The translations under genes and the position numbers were made by a program. Below the pieces are notes generated by a model. The model was not told where the DNA came from, did not search any database, and saw only the letters and a program-made list of their open reading frames with translations. DNA of 64,000 bases, taken from Siphonodentalium dalli. Taxonomy: Eukaryota > Mollusca > Scaphopoda > Gadilida > Siphonodentaliidae. Below are positions 55,191 through 64,000 of this stretch, one piece after another (position 1 is the first letter of the stretch; the number at the start of each line of letters is the position of its first letter). The stretch covers positions 177,212,247 to 177,276,246 of the forward strand of contig CP136064.1 in assembly GCA_032622095.1 (NCBI GenBank). Reading direction: 5' to 3'.

Positions 55191-55991
55191 AAGAAAGGTT
55201 TTATAGTCCCTTCTAATTGGACATATAATTCTACTTTCTTCTTGGAAAATAATTTAAATATTTTCAATAATTTAAAGTATTAAATCTCAATAATGGCTAA
55301 TTTTACTCATATACCATTAATGTTAAGATAGTTATTTCTTAAAATAATCATTTAACGCTATCGTCTTCAATTTCCTGAGTATATTTGAAAATGTTTTTGC
55401 TGGCCCATCTTCAAAGGAATACACAAAGATATTCTTCTCCTGAGTGATGTACCGATCTGGGTTGCTTCAAATCATATATATTGATTGTCCGTGACTAATC
55501 CAGTCGAACAGTTTTTTTGTTGTTGCAATTATCATATTCCAATTTTCATTGTAATTTGGAAATCATTGAGGTGTTACATTTATACCACACCGTTTACCAA
55601 CCAAATGGTTCTCCTATTTCTCAACCTATATCATAATATAAACGATTAAAAGGGCTAAAACTATTCCATAGCACACGCAACTTTTTTTTATCTTTCTGCG
55701 AACATGCAGGAGTTGCATTGTCTGCATTATTGCCTGCAAATATATCTAGAATCTGTCTGTCAGTAGCTCATCATGATATTGCTGTTTGTAACAGTTAACA
55801 AGTCGAATTACATATAAACTGATATATACATACATGTACGAGTAAAAACAAAATAATTCCAGACAAATTTCACCATAATTAATCCGAAATGTCCAATGTT
55901 GAATATGAGTCATCAGAATAACGTATTCCAGTTCCGATTCCTATATCTGTATTCTATATATAAATTACGATAAAAAATGAGCAAGGTGTAT
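55191..55991. other. Unassigned AT-rich stretch
   Basis: No frame, repeat relative or hairpin was recognised. Confidence 0.3.
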
Positions 55992-56762
55992 ACCTTACTC
56001 GTATTTAAATTCGCGCAGTACTATTTTTCGCTCAGTTTTAAATTCGCGCACTTTGAATTCGCGCATCATGCTGCGCTAATTCAAAACTGACAAAAATATT
56101 TTTAGAAAAGGTCATGTGTTTGATGACAGTGTCAGTTCTGAATCGCTCCTAAATATACTTGTATGTAGTAAAGACCATCACGACGGAAATGTACATCGAG
56201 AACATGACTGCATTATAATTTTGTTGTGAAGATGGGTGTATGATCCAAGTAATTATTCTGACATTTAAGCAGTTATGCGGATCATTGAATTGAGCTCACA
56301 AGTAAAAACAAAATCGAGTAGGCTGCTGACTTCCGAAAAAATGGTTGCTTGTGCAGTTGTATTTTAAATAGTTGAGTTCACATAAATAACTCAAGACTGT
56401 TTTGTGACCACGGCGCCACTCCGTGCAGGGTCAGCAGGGATGTGGGTATATGGAGACGTGCTTTCATGCACCTTCATTCTGAAATATGTGTATTTTTACA
56501 AGCATTGAAACGTAGAAGACTATGCAATTATTTGTCGCTTTATATGCTTTAAATGGTATTGAAATCGTTGTCGGAATATGAATGTAATCACTCCAATCTT
56601 CCGTAAAGCATGTATATGTATCTCACGAACATATAACCCTCTTATTTTCCTCACGCGGTTTGTATAAAATCAGGAGTCGTACTATTTTTCGCTCAGTTTT
56701 AAATTCGCGCACCGAAGGGTGCGCGAAAAATAGTACTGCGCGAATTTAAATACGAGTAAGGT
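55992..56762. mobile_element. 771 bp inverted-repeat element with CGCGAATT ends
   Basis: The left end ACCTTACTCGTATTTAAATT then CGCGCAGTACTATTTTTCGC is exactly complementary to the right end. The inner motif CAGTTTTAAATTCGCGCAC occurs at both sides, and AATTCGCGCA recurs in the left quarter. There is no transposase frame. The flanks show no clear direct repeat. It is a non-autonomous DNA element. Confidence 0.8.
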
Positions 56763-57559
56763 TGGTGAATTCACATCTGTGAAATTGAGAAACTTCAGAT
56801 AATATATTATTAGATCAGTCATGATTTAGACTTTCCCAGTGAAATTCCATGAATTTTCGACAAAAGACCATGCATATCATTCATGCCAGATCTGGCAATG
56901 GAAGACATCGGATGAAATACAGAATGCAGGAGCATTATGAACACTCTTCTATTCATACCTAAACATCTTACACAAATCATAGACATAAATTATAAGTGTA
57001 CCGCAATAAATACATTGGCTCAAAATCGTCTGAGTAGTGCATTTTTATTTTAGCTGGACATTGTGACCGACACACTCACCCCTCTAAGGTATCTTAAGGT
57101 CGTCTGAAATCTCCCCCACATTCACATAATTCCATCTTCATTGGTCATTCAGTTGGTTCAAAGTTGTATCCATTTCAATGGAATTTTATATGATTTCTAG
57201 GCATGTTAGATCATGATAGTTCGGAGAATCATGCATATTTAATTTACTATTAAAATTATAAAAATTACAATTTAAATTATGTTAATAAATACACGGTTTG
57301 ACCTAAATTTATAACACGCCAATCAGCGTTCGATCGACCAATGTCAGTTATCCTTTGAGGTCCGGTGACTGACCTTTATTTCATATATGGCAAGAAACGT
57401 GAGCAAAAAGTTAAGGGGGTATGTTTTTGTCCCATGTAGAAAGCCTTGATACAGAGCGGGACAAGCGTTACAGAAGCTGACAAAATATTTTTTTATTTCT
57501 CATTACGCCACCTGTGGTGTTTCTAGCTTCTGTGAGTTTGATATTGTGTGGTGTACAGG
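56763..57559. other. Unassigned
   Basis: Nothing recognised. Confidence 0.3.
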
Positions 57560-58018
57560 GCGAATGTATTCTTGGAGATTTTGTGTACCTTACTCAATCG
57601 TACCGATAGAATCACGTAGATGCCGAAATTGTAACGTTAACGCCACCGGTGTGTAATATGTTTATGAAAATATGATAAATCGTATCGATAGTGTCAGGAC
57701 AGGCTGAAATTGTAAGCTTAAAGTCACCGGTGTAATAATATGTTGTTGAAAATATAAATAATTTGATAGACTGAAAATAATATATAACCCATTGGGAGCC
57801 CCTGATGTATTCTTGTTTGTACCTTACTCAATCGTACCGATATAATCACGTAGATGCTTAAATTGTAAAGTTAACGCCACCGGTGTATAATACGTTTTTG
57901 AAAATGTGTTAAATCGTATCGATAGAGTCAGGACAGGCTGAAATTGTAAACTTAAAGTCACTTGTTGTTGAAAATATAAATAATCTGATAGACTGAAAAT
58001 AATGTGTAACCCATTGCG
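57560..58018. repeat. 234 bp unit, two tandem copies
   Basis: TGTACCTTACTCAATCGTAC occurs at 57,584 and 57,818. Following shared blocks are AATCACGTAGATGC, GTTAACGCCACCGGTGT, TCAGGACAGGCTGAAATTGT and ATTTGATAGACTGAAAATAA. The second copy lacks about 12 bp near its end (the second CACCGGTGT). Confidence 0.9.
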
Positions 58019-59559
58019 AACCCCTGGTTTAGTGAAGTGCATTGTGGGAAGTTTAATTGTGATTCTCCTACATCTTTATTTTCTGGAATTATCACCAAGA
58101 TTTCTCCACTCTATTCTGTTAAAATGTACCCTGATCGGTCATATTCTTTTGATAATTCTATCTAAATACATCTTAGCTACTATTCGGATCTGCTGTCCCG
58201 GTCGAAGAAGGTTTAGTTTGACCAAAACGGCTATTGACAAAAGTTTGTTTACAAAAATTGAGCATACTCAATGACCCGTAGGCCGTACACGCTGTAAATT
58301 TGTTATCGAAAACAAATTCAATTTCTTCCATCTAAAACATAATTACGCGCTGAACTCTGTCATTTTAAGAATATAGTAGTATTATACACATACACACCAA
58401 GTTTCAGCTCAAAATTTTGAAAAATGACAGTTTTATAGACATAAATCGATTTTAATGGCAAATCCGATGTTAAATTTTATCATCGAAAAAAATAAATCAT
58501 TTCTTCGATCTAGGAAATAATTACGTGCTGTACCCATGTCATATTTGACCGGTTCTACCTGATAATTGTGTGACAGTACAGTCGCGTTACTTTATACGTC
58601 AACATTGGTCATTATCACTCAACAAATTTATTTTGGTCTATCATATCAACCCCTATTTCCCCCGCGTAGCCTGACTAAGTGTCTTTATCGCTCCACTAAT
58701 TTGTATCGTTTCATCGGTATGAATTCCATATCCAATTATCCACATATAACCAACCCAACCTCTAATCCCGGTCCAATTTATTTATTTCTTTCATCGGTAT
58801 ATACCGGTAGTCATGTTACGTAATATTTTATCTCGTGATACTTGTACTTATATGTCTATGGTATTACTATAGTATGCCGTATATGTATATCAATTGCTAT
58901 TCCTTTCTATATACTCCTGGTGCCAACTATAGAGATAATTTCAGACCCCCCCCCCAATTTTATATAATTGCTGCTTTAGTACAGTCGATCACGATGCATT
59001 ACATGGCAACATCGATCCACTAATTTATGTCACTTCATCAACTTCATCGGTACAAACCCCTTTTTTCTCCGAGTCCATATAACCAACCCAACATCTTATA
59101 GAACTCCATAAATTACTATTCTGGCACTATATAGAGATGACTAAGATTCTGACACCCCCCTATTTTATAGCCTTGTTGCAACAGTAGAGTTGATATGCAT
59201 AATATGTCAACATTGGTCGTTATTGCTCTACAAATTTATATCGGTTCAACCCTTAGTTCCCTGTATCGCCCACCCCTCCCTCAATTTATTTTTTTCATTT
59301 GTATTATAGTCTCGTCACATACACATTTTATCTTTTGTAACTTTTGCTTCAACGCGTCGAGATCCGCTGCAGACAATACAAAACTGACAACATTTTGAAA
59401 TGTAAGCAGGCTTCAAACTCATCTTATCCAAGAAAAACTCTGGTTACATAAAAAATTTGTGTATAAGGTGTACGCGCATTTGTTGCGTTAAAAACCAAAG
59501 GTCCCAAGTCAAGGTCCAAATCCCCAACACACTGATGTGAGGTTTAACTCCATCTACAT
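58019..59559. repeat. Diverged repeats around CAACATTGGTC and TTCATCGGT
   Basis: Blocks GTCAACATTGGTC(A/G)TTAT, CAACAAATTTAT and CCATATAACCAACCCAAC recur near 58,600-58,750, 58,990-59,095 and 59,205-59,260, in the same order and orientation. In the first ~500 bp, a pair AAATCATTTCTTC/ACATAATTACG(C/T)GCTG repeats near 58,320 and 58,500. Frames here (such as 58,002-58,274) have a hydrophobic start but lie in repeats, so I do not call them. Confidence 0.55.
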
Positions 59560-59690
59560 ACAGTAATGTCCAAAGTAATTCATCACTTAACCACAGCAAA
59601 ATTGTGTGTATTTTTTCATGATTCTAAATCCTGAAAAATTACCCATAATTATGCTGTGGTTAAAGGGTCAATTACTTTGGGCATTACTGT
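59560..59690. repeat. Hairpin unit 1 of 3
   Basis: The left arm ACAGTAATGTCCAAAGTAAT then CACTTAACCACAGCA pairs with TGCTGTGGTTAAAGG then ATTACTTTGGGCATTACTGT. The loop is about 50 bp and AT-rich. The arms pair over nearly 40 bp. Confidence 0.9.
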
Positions 59691-59734
59691 AACCAATATA
59701 AGAATTTGAGGTTTAATGATAACTCAATCATCAT

Positions 59735-59861
59735 ACAGTAATGTTCAAAGCAATTGACCACTTAACCACAGCAGAATAATGGGTAATTTGAGGATTGTAA
59801 ATGCTGAAAAAATACATAATTCTGCTGTGGTTAAGTGGTCAATTACTTTGGGCATTAATGT
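59735..59861. repeat. Hairpin unit 2 of 3
   Basis: This has the same arms as unit 1, starting 175 bp downstream. The stem core GACCACTTAACCACAGCAGAAT pairs with its complement almost perfectly. The spacer between units (AACCAATATAAGGATTTGAGG) is also repeated, so the whole ~173 bp block was duplicated in tandem. Confidence 0.9.
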
Positions 59862-59905
59862 AACCAATATAAGGATTTGAGGTTTAATGATAACTCAATC
59901 CTCAT

Positions 59906-59999
59906 ACAGTAATGTCCAAAGTAATTGACCACTTGACCACAGCAAAATTACCAATAATTCTGATGTGGTTAAGTGGTCAATTACTTTGGGTATTACTGT
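59906..59999. repeat. Hairpin unit 3 of 3
   Basis: This third copy starts 171 bp after unit 2 and has a shortened loop (about 10-15 bp). The arms are AGTAATTGACCACTTGACCA and its near complement TGGTTAAGTGGTCAATTACT. Confidence 0.9.
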
Positions 60000-60903
60000 A
60001 ACCAATACAAGGATGTGAGGTTTAATGAGAACTCCATCCATATAACTAATAATTATGTGTGAAAATTAAAACAAAACAAAATAAATTCCATGATGGCGTC
60101 CAATATGGACTGCCTAATTCTGCTCCAAAACATGTATATTCAATATATGGATGTTTATTGGGGGCAACCGATTATTTCAATGATATTTTCATTAACTGGA
60201 ATCAAACCCCGACTTACGGGAGCGTGCGACTGTATCTTAAGCATATGTGCCTATTTAATGAGCCAACAATTGGAATCCCAACACAGAAGATTGGCGTGGG
60301 TCCCTTGCGCGATCTGTCCATCGAAAACTATTTAGACATCTCAAGACACGTAAGACCCAATAAGTTAATATACAGAATAGATACATCTATTGCCTGAGTG
60401 ACTAATATTTATATTTGTTACAATGAGGTCAAATAGTTGCGAAGCCAGCACCACAATTCTTTCCCTCCATAGTAAATCTTAAAACAACTTCTAAAGAATT
60501 AATAATTCACCTTATATTTGGTATGAAGCGTCCTTGGTTAACTGGAGTTCAGATTTGTTAACATCACGTCACCAAGGTAATTACTTGCGAAGCCACAGCC
60601 ACAACTATTTCCCTCCATAGTAATTCTCAAAACAACTTCATAAGAACAATTGACCAGGTCAGTCGAGCAATTATTGGAAGAGCCACGGTCAATAATTTTT
60701 TTTTTAAACCAAATGTTACATTTAAATTATTGCTTTATTTAACCAAAACAAAAATGAGAAAATTAACTTTTACTACTTGCTAAATTTTATCTTTTAATTA
60801 TTTCATTTAAATTTTAGTATTTACAGTATATTATGTCCAAGTCTTTATAATCTGTTGAGTGACCCCACAGTCGTTTACTTTGTTAGTAATAATTTGAAGG
60901 ATT
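60000..60903. other. Unassigned with a ~148 bp diverged duplication
   Basis: At 60,424-60,530 and 60,572-60,650 the blocks TTGCGAAGCCA(G/C)(C/A), CCACAA(T/C)T(C/A)TTTCCCTCCATAGTAA and AAAACAACTTC recur. A 112-codon plus-strand frame (60,059-60,397) starts only at GTG and has a competing 81-codon ATG frame across it; neither shows a motif. Confidence 0.45.
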
Positions 60904-61150
60904 ACTTGTTTAAACGCAATTGTTATCAAAATATTTTATGTATTTTTTATAATTTCTATTTATATGTAATACCATAATCTTGGTGGCGTTACCATTTCTG
61001 ACTATGGTTTTCTTGTCGTTATCTGCGTCCCAGTAGTAACCCTTGATACAGATATCTTTAAGTCTGTAAAACGGTTCGTCGTGGTTACAATAGGTCCATG
61101 CATTGTATTCGCCCCACGCACCTTCATTGTATTCGCCCCACCCACCATTA
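60904..61150 (-). pseudogene. Trp/Tyr-rich coding-like exon, VMO-I-like at best
   Basis: The minus-strand frame has a 24 bp tandem duplication giving GGWGEYN-EGAWGEYNAWTYC, then FYRLKDICIKGYYWDADND and a basic end before TAA. The WG-x-W/Y plus Cys layout recalls the first repeat of vitelline-membrane outer-layer protein I (VMO-I) domains, which are secreted beta-prism proteins. The match is loose and the family's DDTALN-type motif is missing (DADND stands in its place). There is no ATG. It may be a decayed internal exon or an unrelated Trp-rich frame. Confidence 0.3.
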
Positions 61151-61733
61151 TTGATCAATTATAGTATGCACTCACGATTATTCAATCAAAATATTCGTCC
61201 ACCTTTGAGCGTTACTAATATGATTTAATATGGGCTGTGATTTCAAGTGACCGTATTCAAAAAGCAAATGCACGGACGGACGTACTGTATCGACATGGAA
61301 TGCAGGGAGGCGACACGTGCCAAATATTTAAACGTTGAATGGTATGAAATAATATGCTATGCAGAGAATATAATTGGGCGGGAACATAAGTGCCCGTGCC
61401 TCACTATGTGATCAATCAATCAAATGCTTTAATAATTAATCATTGATCAAATTTCATGATATTGTGAGTGTGACATGATGGTCATGAAGTGTTTGAAACA
61501 GGAGTTATTCTATCTTAACACCTAGAGTAATGTGAAATCAAAACATTGTATACACATAATTTCTAATGTTATGTTTGTTAATTTGAATAAATATAAACTA
61601 GATGTTAGTTTTCTATTTGCGTGGCCCTGTTATTCCACGCATGCAACTTCAACTTATCCTCAGTAAATTTACCACTCCTGTCATTTGGAGCATGGTATAT
61701 GCCTTTCACCCCACCCAACACAATCCTATCCCA
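61151..61733. other. Unassigned
   Basis: Nothing recognised. Confidence 0.3.
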
Positions 61734-61989
61734 ATATACGCCCTGTCACTAATTCGCTGCCATATTGGATCCACCAGGTCCGGTTCCGTGGTTTCAGAGA
61801 TTCGTCCAGTCCAGGTTCCGTGGTTTTAGTACTACATGTCAAATAGCATTTCCATATATGGACATTTGTATATACATGACATCCATATATGGAAATGCTA
61901 CTCCAGAACTTTGACCTGTAGCAATAAAAACCACGGAACCGGACCTGGTGGAACAATTTGTCCGCGAGTTAGTTAGACAGGGCGTATAT
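61734..61989. repeat. 256 bp palindrome
   Basis: The outer edges ATATACGCCCTGTC and GACAGGGCGTATAT pair. Inside, CCACCAGGTCCGGTTCCGTGG pairs with CCACGGAACCGGACCTGGTGG, and the centre is ATTTCCATATATGGACAT / ATGTCATCCATATATGGAAAT. GGTTCCGTGGTTT is repeated directly on the left arm (61,781 and 61,814). It is a foldback element without coding capacity. Confidence 0.85.
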
Positions 61990-63455
61990 ATGTGTGTTAT
62001 TAGATTATACCTTTAGTAAGAAGTTAAATTTGTCCGTCAAGATGCTAAATCAAATCATTATTAGCCAACGTGGAGACTAATTCCAATACCTGTCTTCCTG
62101 CTATTAATATCCGAAATCTGGAATAATTTGGAAATTAGAATGGAGTGTAATAATGTATTATGGGAAATACTATAGTGTAATAAATATTTAATTCCAAGTG
62201 TGTTTGGCGGAGTTACTCTTCCACATGCTTTATAGATAGCACCGAGACACCACGTGTGACATCCAAATGGTCATTTGTCTCTTTTGGTACTATCATGATT
62301 TAGTCGAGAAGAGTCAAGCAGTCGGCACACATGACAAAGCATTTCATTGCCAAATTTTACTTGTTCACCATGTTGCTAATTAGCTTGAAAAGAAAATCAT
62401 ATATACGGTACCATTTGTTCTTCAGCATCAGGTATACGCACGTTAACTAAGTGTTTTATTGACTGGATACGCGTAGTCATGACATTCGGCGGTTTCTATT
62501 TCACGAATATCAACTTTCAGAGTATATAGCTGTTTCCAGTCTGAATTTTTTGTGGACAATTGTATTTGCCTATGAAAATCAGTCATTGTCTTTTAACTTT
62601 CTGAGTTTTATAGATTTTTTGTTAAATTATCATGCCAGGCTAATTAAGTTTCCTGTGGACCATTCTGTTTTGGTATTTGAAACAATGCCATCACATCTAT
62701 GACATCTATACATGCGTTGCAAACGGGTTTATTTCAAAATCAGATATGAACTTATGTGAATATTATAGGTCGATTATGAACCTATTTTTGCGACGATATA
62801 TGTTGTACCACAAGTTGTACGTAGTGTTTTCTACTTAAATGCACGTACGTGTTGATCATTTGTGTAAGGTCATCTTCTTCCGCTCATCGATCAAACAACC
62901 ATGCAGTTTCTTTCGGTCCCTGCTTAATACTAAGACCATGCACATTGTGAAAATGATCAATTTTATCGCAGTTTCGTCCTTGTGCTAAACGAAATTTATG
63001 CATAGTTTCGAATTGAAGCGGACAGCAACTATTTACGCCAACATTTTAATCTCGTGCTTACTGAGACTCGTGGGCATCTATATATACCTAATATAAATTC
63101 ACACTGTGTGCATGGTATAGAACGTTATGTACAACGACCCCATCAGCGCCACTTTGTGGTTAAATTTGCGCTCCACAAAATACACCTAATAATATCCGCT
63201 TCCGAAACAAAAAATACAGCCATTTGCACAGTATGGAACAGAAAAGAGCGTTCCGTGTTGATCTATTCCCAATATGGCAACAATAAAGAGCGTTTATTCC
63301 ACTTATGTGCGAAAGATTGTAAACGGTACGAAAATGGCTATAACCATATCGAAAGTATTTTTCAGAGCATATGATGCCGGTATATCAATAGTTCTTGTAT
63401 TTGTAGCGTACACCATTATCAAATACTAAAACATAAACACTCTGTGAATGTCCTA
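61990..63455. other. Unassigned; two GAGCGTT-type MITE traces
   Basis: A 106-codon frame at 63,054-63,374 (+) includes CAATATGGCAACAATAAAGAGCGTTTATTCC, which resembles the inside of the 29.9 kb TTAA MITE, so its second half is repeat-derived. I do not call a gene. Nothing else is recognised. Confidence 0.35.
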
Positions 63456-63882
63456 TTAAAGGCACGGGCGGTGTTCGTTGCAGAAATATTCATATTTGTT
63501 CAAATCACCATCAACAGAAGGAATATTAAAAAATATATAGTTTTGTTCATATGCCAAACATAATCAGCGCGTAAATATTATATTGTCGTCAAGGCGTACG
63601 ATGGTGTACGTAAAGAAGAGATAGCCTGCTCGTGTTATCTACAGAAGTTGTGCTTCTGGTTACATAACTCAGCGCAATTATATTGGTTAATCACACAAAA
63701 ATGATATAAACGCTCTTTATTATTTCCATATAAGGAAAACAGTAACAAATAATACTCTTTATGTTTACCATATCCGGATCTAAACAAAAGCCAGGAAACA
63801 ACGTTTTTTTTGCTTTTGTTTACATAACAAAGGGAAAATACTGACAATAACATACTGTTTATGCCATATATTTCTGATTGGT
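63456..63882. mobile_element. TTAA MITE, right-truncated copy
   Basis: This copy follows the 29,871 element closely from TTAAAGGCACGGGCGG(T) through ATCAGCGCGTAAAT and TTGTTTACATAACAAAGG. It ends near TTTCTGATTGGTAC, where a G-rich block takes over, so the right terminus is missing. Confidence 0.85.
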
Positions 63883-64000
63883 ACAGGGGGGGGTCGCACA
63901 CAAAAATTCCATATATGAGGCGGGGGTGGGTGGGTCATTTCACCCGGAAAAAATGCGTAAATGACCAAAAATGCAAATTTTTTCCTCCACTTAAAATCAC
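63883..64000. repeat. G-rich element start, cut by the window end
   Basis: AGGGGGGGGTCGCACAC and GGCGGGGGTGGGTGGGTCAT resemble the left end of the element at 5,196-5,729 and the block at 17,325. Only about 118 bp is visible. Confidence 0.5.

Noticed and set aside
58002-58274. 90-codon frame with a hydrophobic N-terminus
   Set aside because: It starts at the end of the 234 bp tandem repeat and runs into other repeats, with no conserved motif.

Overview
The window is AT-rich animal nuclear DNA. Open frames are short and scattered, intron-style splice acceptors precede several of them, and most of the sequence is transposable-element debris and inverted repeats. There is no operon of cellular genes, rRNA, convincing tRNA or CRISPR. 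The repeat classes suggest a marine invertebrate, most likely a mollusc: blocks carrying CCAAGATGGCGGCC-type motifs, non-LTR tails such as AATAAATTGAATTGAATT and CGGCGTTTAACCCCAATCAA, short TTAA-flanked elements and GGTCAAGGTCA blocks. That placement is inference. No complete conserved host gene can be read.

Layout. At 0-1.75 kb there is the end of a dispersed repeat, an exon-like C2H2 zinc-finger frame broken by an in-frame stop, and a minus-strand coding-like exon. At 1.8-12 kb there are diverged repeats, including two copies of one ~1.5 kb sequence (4.78-6.87 and 9.40-10.87 kb). Comparing the two dates two later insertions in the first copy, one of which carries a PIF/Harbinger-type transposase remnant. 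At 13.8-16.3 kb lies the most unusual object: a 2.55 kb palindrome with mirror-image copies of three small, tightly packed, overlapping frames. It is flanked by an 11 bp direct repeat and splits an older coding-like minus-strand sequence.

At 16.5-22 kb there is a minisatellite, a truncated non-LTR retrotransposon 3' end and a ~1 kb inverted-repeat element. At 22.16-27.48 kb there is an exact two-copy tandem duplication of 2,661 bp. At 29.9-30.4 kb there is a TTAA-flanked MITE whose relatives recur at 42.9, 49.0 and 63.5 kb. At 31.7-36.7 kb there is a 5.1 kb foldback with ~1.48 kb arms around a decayed coding-like loop. At 37.7-48.3 kb there is a 10.6 kb foldback with ~2.3-2.6 kb arms around arrays of GGCC/CCATGTT repeats, with a decayed tyrosine-recombinase-like (DUF3504/Crypton-type) gene in its innermost loop.

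At 48.4-50.5 kb there are small TTAA and foldback elements. At 51.1-55.2 kb there is a short acidic ORF behind a splice acceptor and with a polyadenylation signal, then a long frameshifted pseudogene of a large uncharacterised invertebrate family, interrupted by a 456 bp foldback element. At 56-64 kb there is another inverted-repeat element, several tandem repeats, a row of three long hairpins, and more repeat copies.

The window reads as successive insertions and inverted duplications rather than a working gene neighbourhood. The best candidate for something undescribed is the 13.8-16.3 kb palindrome and its compact three-frame cassette.
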